From Dermacentor variabilis (lineage: Eukaryota > Arthropoda > Arachnida > Ixodida > Ixodidae), in the NCBI RefSeq assembly GCF_050947875.1, contig NC_134574.1, forward strand, positions 148,956,434 through 149,020,433: a DNA stretch of 64,000 bases. Direction: 5' to 3'. This document shows positions 41,582 to 52,351 of the stretch, in pieces (positions within the stretch are counted from its first letter, which is position 1; every line of letters begins with the position of its first letter). Made by a program: the position numbers and the translations under genes. The notes under the pieces are model-generated. The model was not told where the DNA came from, made no database searches, and saw nothing but the letters and a program-made list of their open reading frames with translations.

Positions 41582-41756
41582 ACAAAACGGAAAATATATT
41601 TACGTAACCTATACCGAAAGAAGCCGAGATGGAGGAACAACAACCGCACGAGCGCTTCTTCGATCATCGTCTTCATCACCTTGCTGGCGCCTTCACCAAT
41701 GTACGAGAGTGGCTTGTAACACATGGTGCATGCCGGTGGTAGCGCCGTCTCAGAGC
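41582..41756 (-). repeat. Partial LTR candidate
   Basis: Begins (minus) TGAGACGGCGCTACCACC right after the pol stop and ends GTAAATATATTTTCCGTTTTGTTGCTA, LTR-end-like, where the LINE starts. No second copy in the window to confirm it. Confidence 0.4.
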
Positions 41757-42673
41757 TTAAGGAAAGGAAGGATCGTTGTAGGAAAAGTAGGGCTTCAAAC
41801 AGGCGAGGTGCACCATGTGACTAGGTGGTACGGACGATGATGAGGTACCGCCCACCAAGGAAATCTCGTATGACTTCACTGAGCTGGCGAAGAACCTTAT
41901 AGGGGCCAGAGTAGCGCGACAGAAGCTTCGAAGAAAAGCCCAGGTTGCGGGACGGCGTCCAAATAAGGACCAAAGAGCCTGGACAGAAGTGAGCGGGTCT
42001 GCGGTGGCTGTCATAGCGGGACTTTTGGGATATTTGCGAGGTAAAGAGACGATCCCATGCAATCTGGCTAGCTGTTTGAGGCCGAGCAGCATCGCTGGCG
42101 TACTCTGTAGGAACGTAGGTATATCACGGCAAGAGAATCTCAAAGGGCAGCGTTGGGTTTCAGCCAAACAATAGGTATGGGGAAAAATGCTGGCGGTGTC
42201 GTGGCAGAACGAGTCGCACGCGAATGTCACCAAAGGCAAAGTACTGTCCAAATCACAACGATCTGCGGAAGCGTACATAGAAAGAATTGTGGTCCGTGTA
42301 CGATTAAGAGGCTCGGTAAGTCCAATGTTTGCTTGGTTACTTGGTCCAATGGTTACTTGTGACGTGTGGAACACGAACGAAGGATGTCTTCAACGACTTT
42401 CGAAAGAAATGAACGAATGACGCGATCAGTCAGCAGCTTTCGTGGCGCGCCATGGTGGAGAATGACATCGTGAAGTAGAAAGTCCGCGACATCAGCGGCA
42501 CAGCTTGTAGGCAGTGCCCGGGTGATGGCATATCGTGTTGTGTAGTTAGTTGCTACGGAAATCCACTTGTTCCGCGTAAGAAAAGTCGAAAATGGGACAA
42601 CCATATAGAGGCTCACGCGGTGGAACGGAACAGGGGGTATCTCGGTAGGCTGAAATAGACCGGCGGGCAACAA
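41757..42673 (-). pseudogene. Gypsy integrase
   Basis: The core reads NKWISVATNYTTRYAITRAL, where the family has Asp in the first catalytic position (here Asn), then HHGAPRKLLTDRVIRSF (second Asp kept), and in another frame NIGLTEPLNRT (Glu kept, following Arg now Pro). The C-terminal end MVHLACLKPYFSYND is typical. At least two frame changes and stops in the linking region. The first-Asp substitution alone should abolish strand transfer. Confidence 0.75.
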
Positions 42674-42875
42674 GGCTGACGTCGCACCCGGTCGTATGTA
42701 CTGGACAAACCGAGATGTCCAGTGGTTGGGGCATCGTGAAACTGTTGGAGCACAGTGGAACGGAGAATTGTAGGGAGTACAAGCAAAAAGTCTGAGGCGT
42801 CGGAGACAGTATTGCGTCGGTAGACAATACCAAGACGGAGGGATGTGTCAGGGTGATGAGAGCGTAGGTGATGGA

Positions 42876-44150
42876 TTACGGAGCGGTAGTCTGCATCATT
42901 GAGCTGCGCCTTCTGGATATCGCTGAAGTCAGAGATGGCGAGAACGCATGTGTCGGCATCGTGGGAAGCGGAGTCGCGAGGATCAATGGGATGACCGCAT
43001 AGCCGTTGGCATCTTGGTGCGTTTGGCCGGACTTGTAAATGAGATCAAAGGTATAATGCTGAAGCTTCAATAACTAGCGAACCAGTCGTCCAGTCGGTCT
43101 TTAAGGGACGACAACCAGCATAGTGAATAGTGGCCTGTGATGACCGAAAACATGCGGCCAAAGAAGTATGGTCGAAACTTTGTGATCGCCCAAACTAGAG
43201 CGAGCCCCTTTCAGTTATTGAAAACGTGTGCTGTGAAGCGGAGAGGAGTCGTCTGGCATACGCGATAACGCAGTTCTATACTCGTAGCCTCTGAGAGACG
43301 ACAGCACTGATGCCGTGTCCGTTGGCGTCGGTGCGAAGTTCAGTGGCTGTGGACGGACCAAAATGTGCCAAGATGGGTGGAGCGATAAGTAGTCTAGTGA
43401 GTGTGCGAAAGGTATCAGTTTGTTCAGGAACCCACGAAAATGGTATGCCCTCCTTTAGGAGTTGTGCTAAGGGAGGAGCAATATCGGCGAAATTCTTGAC
43501 GAAGCGTCGAAAATAAGAACATATTCCAACGAAGCTCTGGACGTTTTTTTCTGGAATGTGGCACTGGAAAGTTTCGGACACGCGTTTCGTCGGGACTAGG
43601 CCGTACTCCACGGGCCCTGACAAAGTGGACTAGCACAATGATTGCACAACGCCCAAAACTGCATTTGGATTAGTTTAACTGCAGGCCTGCTCGTCTGAAA
43701 ACATCAAGAACTACCGGCAGGCGTGTAAGATGGCTCTTGAATGTCGATGAGAAAATGATGACATCATCTAGATAACAAAGGCATGAGGACCATTTGTAGC
43801 CGCGAAGGAGGGAGCACACCATCCTTTGAAACGTTGCTGGGGCACTGCACAAGCCATATGGCAACACTTTAAATTGAAGATAATCCGTATGGTGTAAGGA
43901 ATGTGCTCTTTTCGCGGTCCAGGTCATCTATAAATAATCTGCCAGTATCCTGACCGTAGGTCAATGGAGGATAAGTAGGTACACCCTTGGAGACAGTCGA
44001 GCGCGTCATGATTCGCAGCAGAGGGTAGACGTCCTCTCGCGTGACTTTGTTCAAGTGACGGTAGTCTACGCAGAAGCGCGTTGACCGTCTTTTTCACCAG
44101 TACGACCGGTGACGGCCAGATCTGCAGGAAAGTTCAATGACGTCTTTCAA
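42876..44150 (-). pseudogene. Gypsy reverse transcriptase and RNase H
   Basis: RT pieces: LQFKVLPYGLCSAPATFQRMV, WSSCLCYLDDVIIFSS (YLDD at 43763-43774), VCSYFRRFVKNFADIAPPL. The N-terminal block (about 44100-43990) has KVTREDVYPLLRIM. RNase H: TELRTDANGHGISAV, then broken frames to LQHYTFDLIYKSGQTHQDANG. Frameshifts near 43930, 43630, 43280 and 43080. Confidence 0.75.
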
Positions 44151-44302
44151 GAGCATTGTTTCCACTTAACGATGAATCACTTGTCGTTCAGCATGGGGCA
44201 CACGATAAGGACTTCGTTTGAAAGGGGCTGGCCGCTCCAGTGCGGATAGCGCGAGTGACGGCAGACGTCTAGGCCAAAGTGCGGTCATCAAAGTCACAGA
44301 TG

Positions 44303-45237
44303 TCACGATAAGACATAAGCATGCGCTGGGAGGAGGTCAGGCGCCATCATCTTGATAATATCATGATCTCCTGTACGGCCTGAGGCGGGGAATGGTGCGG
44401 AGAGCGAATGATCGCCGTCAACTAATGCAGAAACGACGTACTCATCGATAGTAGCGACGTTGACCAGAGTCATGCCATATGGGATCAGTTGCGGGCACCA
44501 GCTGAAGTGCAAGATGAGAAGGGACGCGCGGTTATTAGTAACGGCGAGAATGGTATCGAGAAGGGCGTCGTTTCTGGCCAATAGAACGTCAAGAATGGGA
44601 GTTAGAATGTAATCGCCACCGGGAATAGAAGAGAGACAGATTAGGTCCACTTATGTAACGAATTGAGCTGCCAGAAGGATGTAATCCACGCAACACAAAC
44701 GCGTTTGACGGGTGGTTGGAGCATCATAGCAGCGAAGTAGATCAAGCTGAAACAAGCTTGTTGTACAATCAATAAAGACAGAGTGCGCAGGTAAAAAGTT
44801 CATGCATAGGATGAGTTGATGAGGGCAGTTCTCGAGCATAGCAAGTAATGCAGTCATACAGCAGCCGGCAAAATGTATTTGTGCGGAGCACATAGCAAGG
44901 ACGGGAAGCGTTCCCCTGTCGACCACTCAAAACTGGGCGGCGTGAGGACCTTCTTAAGTTGACGGGGAAGCTTCGAATGCGTCACTGATATGTGTGTCCC
45001 CGCGTCAACAAGACCAGCGACAAGTGTAGCGTCCACCTTAAGGTCAATTAAGTTGCTTCTAGTCAGCAATGTGGTCAGACGATTTCTCGGGCGAGTCGTC
45101 AATGCAGCTTCACCTCCGGGAGCTCGAATATCTAGTTCTCCGGAGGCGGGCATGCAATTGGCGATGGAAGTCGACGGAATTGCGGGGAGCAAGATGATGG
45201 GCGACGAGACAACGGCAAACGGGACTGAGGACCACAC
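44303..45237 (-). pseudogene. Gypsy protease and linker
   Basis: LVAGLVDAGTHISVTHSKLPRQLKK (about 45060-44960): the protease loop with DTG changed to DAG. LILCMNFLPAHSVFIDC (about 44810-44760) matches the VILG.DFL segment with substitutions. 44650-44303 holds the protease-RT linker (LLARNDALLDTILAVTNNRASLLI). Frames switch at about 44890 and 44650. Confidence 0.6.
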
Positions 45238-45592
45238 GGAGACGGTGAACGACGGTACGACTTCGTCGGAGCGTCATCACCGTTAGCCTGAGATGACTCG
45301 TGGTAAGGCTCGAAGCGGCGAGGGTCGGTCTCTGGGCGACAATTAGGAGCATAGGCCGGATGAAGCGAAGACCAGCTGTTATTGCAGTAGTGGGCTACAT
45401 GACCAATCTGACGGCAATAAAGCGAATGGGCCCGTCGTCAGCTGTCCTTCATTCGGCCGGATTGCGGGAACGTAGCCTCTGGCCTTGTGCCTACGAAACA
45501 GGAAAATGGTCAGCTGCGCGGGAAGGAGCGACGGCGCACAGAGTTCAGGCCATCATTGGATAGCTCCCGACGAACGATCGCGTGGGCAAGTG

Positions 45593-47534
45593 AGTGAGTG
45601 AGTGAATAAACTTTATTGCAGGTCCGGCAAGGACGCGAACTCGTCGCGCATCCGGCTAGTCCCACGTCGGGACCGGCAGGTCTAGCCCACCCGCCCGTTC
45701 GCGGGCACGCCGGACGGCCAGGATTTGCTTTTCCAGAGCGGGACTACGCAGAAGCCAGTCCCACCCCTCCTTGATGAACTTGGAGTATCTCGACCCGCAC
45801 TCCCAGAGCATGTGACGTAGAGTGGAGGTCTGGCCGCAGGACGGGCAGGCGTCGTCACGATACACGTCGGGGTAAGCCTCGTGGAGAGCTGACAGACACG
45901 TATATGTGCAGGTCTGTAGAAGCCTAAGCGAAACAGCTTGCGCCCTATTCAACTTGGGGTGAGGGGGTGGAAAGACCCTTCTGGACATGTAGAAATATTC
46001 AATAATCTCGGTGTGAATAGCGGGAGCGTCCCTGTGACCATAGAGAGGAGGGGAGTAAGTACTCCTTATAGAGGAAGCGCGGTCGGTGAGGTCACGCGCA
46101 GCCTCATGAGCAGAATCATTGAGGTTCGGGGGAGCATACTCGACCGATCCTACGTGAGCGGGAAATCAGTGAATTGAAGGGTTTGTGAGAGCATGTGGAC
46201 TCGAGCCGCTAAGAAGACGAACGGCTTCCTTGGCGATACAACCCTTCTGAAAAACCCTAACTGCCGTTTCGGAATCACTATATGATTCGGACCCACGACC
46301 GTCTAGCAGGGCGAGGACGATGGCAACTTGCTCGGCGACTCCGGGGTCTGAAGTGCGAAGCGAGGCGCTATTAGAAATCTTTCCGCTCGAGTCGACCACA
46401 ACAATGGCAAAGGTCTTCCCGTCACTGTACTCTGCGGCGTCGAGGAAGCTTGCTCTAATGTCGTGTTGCTTGATCTGTTTCAGGATGGCTGATGCTCTGG
46501 CCTTGTGTCTGCCCTTGTTGTGGACGGGATGGTCATTTCGGGGCACAGGGGCCACTACGAACTTGCCTCGAATGCACTTACGGATCGGGGTACTGACCAT
46601 GGGGAATTCCGCAGGGTAGTAACCCAGCTCTTCGAGGGTGCGTTTACCTGCCGCTGTGCGGGTCGGACGACTCAGTTGCGCGCGGTCTTCGGCTTCGGCA
46701 ATCTCCTCGGCGGTGTTATGTACGCCCAGCTTCAAGAGATCCTCGGTATGGGTCCTGATGAGTAGCCCAAGAGCCTTCTTGACTACTTTGCGGATGAGAA
46801 CATTGAGCTTGTCTCGCTCCGCTCTGAGTCAGTTGTGCATAGAAATCGTGTACGTGAGGTGGCTGAATACGAAGGCATTGATCAGCCTGAGAGGATTGTT
46901 TTCCTTCATGCCTCGATGCCGGTTTGCGATTCTGCGAGAGGCGGAAAGCGTTGTCCGTCTTTGCGATGATCTTGCGGAGAGCAGTTCCGTTCCCACCGTT
47001 GAATTCGAGAAATATGCCCAGGATCCGAATAACGTCGACCCTGGGTATCACACCCCCCATCACAAGTGCGAAGTCTGATGCTGCTTTCGGAGACTGGCTT
47101 CCAATCTTTGGGTCTGCCTCCCTTCTCTTTTCTGTAAAGTAGGAGCTCCGACTTGGCGGGGGAGCATCGAAGTCCGGTGGGGCGGAGATACTCTTTCATC
47201 ACGTCGATCGCCTCCTGCATGGTTTCGTCGACTCTGCCCTCGCAGCCGCCGGAGCACCATATGGTGATGTCATCGGCGGAGATGGTGTGCTTGACGTTCT
47301 CGACGCGCGTCAATCTCTCGGAAAGACCAATCATACAGATGTTAAACAGTGTTGGGGAAATGACGGCGCCATAAGGAGTGACCCGCCCTCCGAGGGGCAC
47401 ATATTCGTAGCGGAAGTCTCCAATGCGAAGTTTGGCCTTCCTTTCAGTTAGAAAAGAGCTGATGTAGCTGTGGAATCTAGAGTCCATGTGATTCCAGTTC
47501 CACCATGATACCACTTGCCCACGCGAATTTTCCT
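45593..47534 (-). mobile_element. R1/I-like LINE, 5'-truncated, with target duplication
   Basis: Flanked by a 16-bp duplication ATCGCGTGGGCAAGTG (45577-45592 and 47535-47550). The 3' end has CAATAAAGTTTATTCACTCACTCAC, that is a polyadenylation-like motif and a (TCAC)n tail. The 5' end carries a short inverted copy of the flank (47502-47526). Contains RT, RNase H and the terminal knuckle; the EN domain is absent because of truncation. Confidence 0.85.
45656..47501 (-). pseudogene. LINE ORF2: RT, RNase H and knuckle
   Basis: RT (about 47500-46906): WWNWNHMDSRFHSYISSFL, YVPLGGRVTPYGAVISPTLFN and HTISADDITIW (catalytic DD with Ser before). A frameshift lies near 47100, with the thumb in another frame. 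RNase H (46735-46170): AEYSDGKTFAIVVVD, AEQVAIVLAL, YSDSETAVRV, IHWFPAHVG then a frame change to NDSAHEAARDL. Knuckle: DDACPSCGQTSTLRHMLWEC, ending LDLPVPTWD-stop at 45656. Disabled by few lesions, so a relatively young copy. Confidence 0.8.
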
Positions 47535-47560
47535 ATCGCGTGGGCAAGTGGTATCATGGT
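47502..47560. repeat. 25-bp perfect inverted repeat at the LINE 5' junction
   Basis: 47502-47526 is the exact reverse complement of 47536-47560, with a 9-nt spacer. The right arm is the genomic flank (including the target duplication). The left arm lies inside the LINE boundary. Confidence 0.95.
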
Positions 47561-47795
47561 AGAGCTGGACTCACATGCACGGCGGCACGGGGAAACAGGA
47601 GACGTAGCCTCAAGTTCACGCCGTATGATCTTCGTCACAGGTCCCGTGGTTAGCGGAAGCTGTGGCGCTGGTACTTCTTCGCACAACGATGGTGCTTCCG
47701 TCTTGGGAAGTCCATTGAACTGATGGGCAGTACGTCGACTTTTACCGTTTTCAAAAACGCTTGCACTCCTGAATGAAGGCATCCACCATGTCACA

Positions 47796-48191
47796 TTCCT
47801 TGCAGATTAGCAGATTGAACGCATGATGTGCTATCGTGCATTCATCTGCACGCCAGAGTTAGATGAATGCGCGATATTGTACAGGCATAAGAAGGAAGAT
47901 ACGCGTCTTATGGTAGAGGCATGACATATCTCTAATGGTGGAAGTGCCTGCGTGAGTCAGCCTTCGATTACATTACATAAGGAAGAAATTAAGTGCCTTA
48001 ACAGTTATCTCTCACGTAGACCGGCACGTGTACCCGATTGACACGTGGTGTTACCATTCCTGAGCATGCGCAGATGAGCTTTGTGTCTTCTTTCTTTTTT
48101 TCGCCTCAGTCCTCCCTTCAGTTGATAGTCCGCGTTCGTGTTGTCCACTTCTCTATTCTTGTGCCCTGTCTGCACGCCTCACTTCTATTTG
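47796..48191. other. No gene; flank between two Gypsy elements
   Basis: The position where the 5' LTR of the minus Gypsy should lie, but no match to 41582-41756 is seen. Pyrimidine-rich near 48085-48115. The flank base string CATA at 48192-48195 begins the next element's target duplication. Confidence 0.4.
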
Positions 48192-48195
48192 CATA

Positions 48196-48612
48196 ATGAC
48201 ACGTGTACTTATCTTTATCGGGTGATCACGTTTCGCCACCTAACAAATGTTATCGCACAGCGTGGGACGCGCCTGCATGTATCCGAAGTTTCTGGAAAGT
48301 TATCGGTGCTTCTATCCGCTGTCTGTTGTCGCCGAACCTTATGTTATCTCATTTATCGCCTGACGCAAATGGTGTAGAACTTTGTGGAAGGCACGCGGGT
48401 CCCAATGATTAGTCCGGAACATTCGACGATTGATGTATAAAAGCCGACGCGCTTGACCGGTTGATCAGATTTTCGACGATCGCCGACCGTGTTCGCCGCT
48501 GTCGTTGTTCTATAAGCGTAGCCTGTCTTGTGGGCACAGGTTCGCCCAATAAAAGTTAGTTTTGTCGTTCACAGTATTGCTACTGTGTTCTTCAACGTCG
48601 CCACCACGTGAC
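48196..48612 (+). repeat. Gypsy 5' LTR
   Basis: Starts (A)TGACACGTGTAC, ends CCACCACGTGAC. CACGTG occurs at both ends in inverted relation. Polyadenylation signal AATAAA at 48548-48553. The primer-binding position just downstream reads ATCTGGTGGAGGTGC. Confidence 0.9.
48436..48443 (+). promoter_or_regulatory. LTR TATA box
   Basis: TATAAAAG in the 5' LTR. The 3' LTR has CATAAAAG at the same place, so only the 5' copy keeps a consensus TATA. Confidence 0.7.
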
Positions 48613-48636
48613 ATCTGGTGGAGGTGCTTTTTGTTC

Positions 48637-49881
48637 ATGTACCGGACACCCCCGACAAGCCGTGATCCAAGCGCGGACCGCAAAGAGAACACCAACGTAG
48701 TCCCGGACCATCGAGCAAGCCGCCGTCTTCAACAGCTGCCCCCGGAGCACGGACTTCTACCTGAGAAGACCAAGAAGATTGTGGCCAAGGCAACCCCAAT
48801 GGCAGCCCCAGCGTCCCCCATCGTGCTGCAGCAGCCGAGGGAACCACCGACGTTCCGCGGTTCCACATTTGAGGACCCCGAAAGCTGGCTGGAAACGTAT
48901 GAGAGGGTCGCTACGTTTAATAGCTGGGCAAGCCACGACAAGCTGCGACATGTCTATTTCGCATTGGAGGACGCCACCAGCACGTGGTTCGAGAATCGAG
49001 AAGCCTGTTCCGAAGCGGCTTCCTGCAAACATTTACAAGCGTCGTGCGAAAAGAGCGAGCCCAAGCTCTACTGGAGAACAGAGCGCAGCTGCCGGATGAG
49101 TCGATCACGATATTCACTGAGGAAATGAGCCTTCTGTTCCGCTACGCCGACCCGGAAATTTCCGAGGAGAAGAAAGTCCGCCTACTGGTGCGTGGTGTAA
49201 AGAAGGAACTTTTCGCCGGAATGATAAGAAGCCACCGAAGACCGTCGACGAGTTTCTTCGTGAGGCGACGAGCATCGAGAAGACACTGGAATTGCGGAAC
49301 CGGCAATTCGACCGACGCACCTAGCCAACAATCTACGCCGGAGTTCAATCAATGGCCACCGACGACCTGCGCGAGACCATCCCGGCAGTCGTGCGAGAGG
49401 AGCTTCAAAGAATCTTCCCTTCATCGCAACCTCAAGTGGCCTCACACGCTGAAATTGTCAAAGAAAAAGTCCAGCGATCGCTCGGAGTTCCCGAGGTACA
49501 ACCACAATTATCGCAGCCCAGCCAGAAGCGATGACTTACGCCGCCGTCGCCCGCCGTCAAGCTCCCCCTCCGCGACTGCGCCAGGGCCCTGTAACGCCAC
49601 AATTCTGTCGACCACAGCCGCCGCCGCCAGCACGCCCACCCGTCGCCCAGCGCAGCTACCCGAGGAAGACAGATGTTTGGCGTGCTTCTGACCACCGCCC
49701 GCTCTGCTACGACTGCGGGGAAACCGGCCATGTGTACCGCCGATGCACATGCCGCGACCTGGGATGGCGAGGGTTCGCCGTCAACGCACTGCGCCCTCGG
49801 GAAATTGAACGCCCTCGTGACATCGCCGACTACCTCGCCGCTACTCAGTGGAGCCCTCGATGGCCGTCCCGGTCGCCGTGA
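48637..49881 (+). pseudogene. Gypsy gag with CCHC knuckle
   Basis: ATG 48637 (MYRTPPTSRDPSADRK). PPTFRGSTFEDPESWLETYERVA begins the capsid region and reads on to about 49005. A frameshift moves it to RSGFLQTFTSVVRKERAQALLENRAQLPDESITIFTEEM..LFRYADPEISEEKK, with another shift near 49230. Then MATDDLRETIPAVVREELQRI (49352) and the knuckle CYDCGETGHVYRRC (49710-49751; C-x2-C-x4-H-x4-C). Structural protein of the particle; this copy is broken at least three times. Confidence 0.8.
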
Positions 49882-50223
49882 CCGGGCCGCTACCTGTCGC
49901 CGCAGCGCCGTCCATACACTGGCCCAGCACGGGGCCGCTCTGCGAGCCCATATCCGGAAAACTAAAAGCAGCAACCGATGGAGGTGCGGTTGCTGTTCGT
50001 CGAACTGACGAAGATCCTCCGCCGCCGACGAAGACAGCCAAGAGACCATCTCGACGACATAATAACGACACGCCGCCGTCCCGAGGAAGTCAGGAAGCCA
50101 AGACTACACCGACGAAAGACGAATTAACAACGCGACGTTCCTGCCTCTGTTCAACACGACGCAGCCGCGATTCGACGCCTAAGACCTAACTGCAACGCCA
50201 GACAAAGAACCACCGGCCTCGAC

Positions 50224-51093
50224 GTGCTTCTCGACGGCCACGCAGTTACCGCCTTAGTGGACACAGGGGCTGATTACTCCGTAATGAGTGGACACATCGC
50301 CGCCCAGTTGAAGAAAGTTAAAACTGCATGGGAAGGCCCTCAAATTTGGACCACTGGAGGACACCTCATCACGCTAACTGGAATCTGCACCGCAAGAATA
50401 AGCATTCATGACTGGACTTACCCTGCCACCTACGTTAACCTCCAACAGTGTTCACGAGACGTCATTCTCGGTATTGACTTCCTCAACCAACACAGCGCAA
50501 TCGTCGACCTGAAGTCGAAGTCAATAACGCTGTCGGAAGATAAAGCGCTACAGCCGGAGAGCCCTCGTAGTCACTACGCCTTGAGTGTGCTCGAAGACCA
50601 AGTGAGCATCCCGCCTCGCTCCAGCACTGTTATTTCGGTCGGCACCGAAACACCCGCTGACGTAGAAGGCGTCATCGAAGTCGACCAATGTCTACTGCTA
50701 GACCGTGAAACTTGCGTCGCAAAAGGGATCGCTCGACTGCATGGAGGGAAAATTGAAGTGTTGCTGACAAACTTCAGCAAGGAGTTCAAGCACATCAACA
50801 AGGGCCCGACGATCGCGTACACCGAGGAAATCCTGGAAACCAGTAATGCGTTTGTCCTCTCGGATTCCGCCGCATCTACCCCGACGATCATGGTTCCCGA
50901 ACCAGACTGCGAGATTAATCCAAGTCTTCCCGTGATTAAGCAACAGCAGCTCAGAAGTCTGCTCCGACGATACAAAGGCTGCTTTTCGCCGTCATCGAGG
51001 ATTCGACAAACACCAGTCGCCAAGCATCGCATAATCACCGAGGAGTGTGCTCGACCACTCCGCCAGAGCCCTTACCGAGTTTTGCCGCGATAA
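50224..51093 (+). pseudogene. Gypsy protease and RT leader
   Basis: Active-site VDTGADYSVM (DTG at 50260-50268) is intact. RDVILGIDFLNQHSAIVDL is the second conserved block. The frame stays open through the linker to HRIITEECARPLRQSPYRVLPR, where a stop at 51091-51093 interrupts entry to RT. No ATG is expected, because this is part of a polyprotein. Confidence 0.8.
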
Positions 51094-52351
51094 CGTGAAG
51101 CTTAAGAGAGCAAGTCGACGAAATGCTGCGCGATGACATCATCCAGCCGCCGAAAAGCCCGTGGGCATCCCCTGTTGTTCTCGTAAAGAAAAAGGACGGA
51201 ACCCTACGTTTCTGCATCGATTATCGGCGTCTGAACAAGATCCCAAAGAAGGGCGTATACCGCTTCCCACGGATAGACGACACATTGGATCGGCTCTGCA
51301 ACGCTAAGTACTTCTCGTCGATGGGCCTCAAGTTTGGCTATTGGCTAATAGAAGTCGACGAAAGAGATCGCGAAAAGACCGCCTTCATCACCCCAGACAG
51401 CCTCTAGGAGTTCAAGGTTATGCCATTTTGGACTGTGCACGGCGCCTGCAACGTTCCAGCGCGTGATGGACACGGTTTTAGCAGGATTGAAGTGGCAGAC
51501 CTGTCTCGTCTTCGCCAGAAATTTCGACGATCACCTTAGGCGGCTTGCAACAGTACTGGACGCCATCAAGTCATCAGGGCTCACTCTGAAGCCAGAAAAG
51601 TGCCACTTCGCTTACGATGAGCTTCTGTTCCTAGGCCACGTCATCAGCAAGTCTAGAGTCCGCCCCGACCCGCAGAAGACAGCTGCCATCGCAAAGTTCC
51701 CGCAGCCCATCGAGGCGTAAATTTCTTGGCATGTGTGCCTACTACAGACGATTTCTCAAGGACTTTTCACGCATCGCTGAGCCGCTGACACAGCTAACTA
51801 AATGTGACGTCGCGTTCAAGTGGGAAACGCCGCAGGCCGACGCATTTCAAGAACTCAAATGACGCATGCAGTCGCCGCCCGTATTTGCGCACTTCGACGA
51901 GCACGCCAATACCGAAATCCACAGTGACGCCAGTAGCCTAGGCCTCGGTGCCGTCCTAGTCCAGAGAAAAGATGGACACGAACACGTAATAGCTTACGCT
52001 AACCGGTCGTTGTAAAAAGTGGAAGGCAATTATTCTACAACCGAAAAGGAATGCCTCGCCATCGTTTGGGCTACAATGAAATTTCGCCCTTACCTATATG
52101 GCAGGCCATTCAAAGTGGTCAGCGACCATAACGCGTTGTGTTGGCTAGCTAATTTAAAGGACCCTTCAGGACGGCTGGCACGATGGAGCCTCAGACTACA
52201 AGAATACGACATCACTGTAGCATACACGTCCAGACGAAAACACTCAGATGCCGATTGCCTATCATACGCCCCCACTGACCCACCGCCGCAAGAGGAAGAG
52301 GATGACGACGCCTTCCTTGGAATAATAAGCGCGGAAGACTTCGCCGAATAG
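51094..52351 (+). pseudogene. Gypsy RT (catalytic motif deleted) and RNase H
   Basis: RT: MLRDDIIQPPKSPWASPVVLVKKKDG, FCIDYRRLNKIPKKGVYRFPRIDD, EVDERDREKTAFITPDSL, an in-frame TAG (51405-51407), EFKVMPFW, then GLKWQTCLVFARNFDDHLRRL. At 51502-51516 the expected YLDD loop between CL and VF is missing, consistent with an in-frame deletion. RNase [15 protein letters not shown], stop near 52013, [26 protein letters not shown]. The acidic residues of RNase H are kept. Confidence 0.8.

Larger units (their letters stand above)
45110..47794 (-). pseudogene. Gypsy gag, C-terminal part, split by LINE
   Basis: Right segment 47794-47536: LPLTTGPVTKIIRRELEAT, a gag linker helix of tick-type Gypsy elements, ending MIPLAHAI. 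Left segment from 45592: the same frame continues IVRRELSNDGLNSVRRRSF, so both sides are one protein interrupted by the LINE. Beyond 45500 the reading frame decays. No CCHC knuckle is legible. Confidence 0.65.
41582..47795 (-). mobile_element. Ty3/Gypsy LTR retrotransposon, decayed and split
   Basis: Order from high to low coordinates: gag (47794 down), protease (about 45070-45010), RT and RNase H (44150-42876), integrase (42673-41757), then LTR-like sequence to 41582. Split by a LINE at 45593-47534. No 5' LTR is identifiable between 47796 and 48191, so no LTR pair can be compared. Confidence 0.75.
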
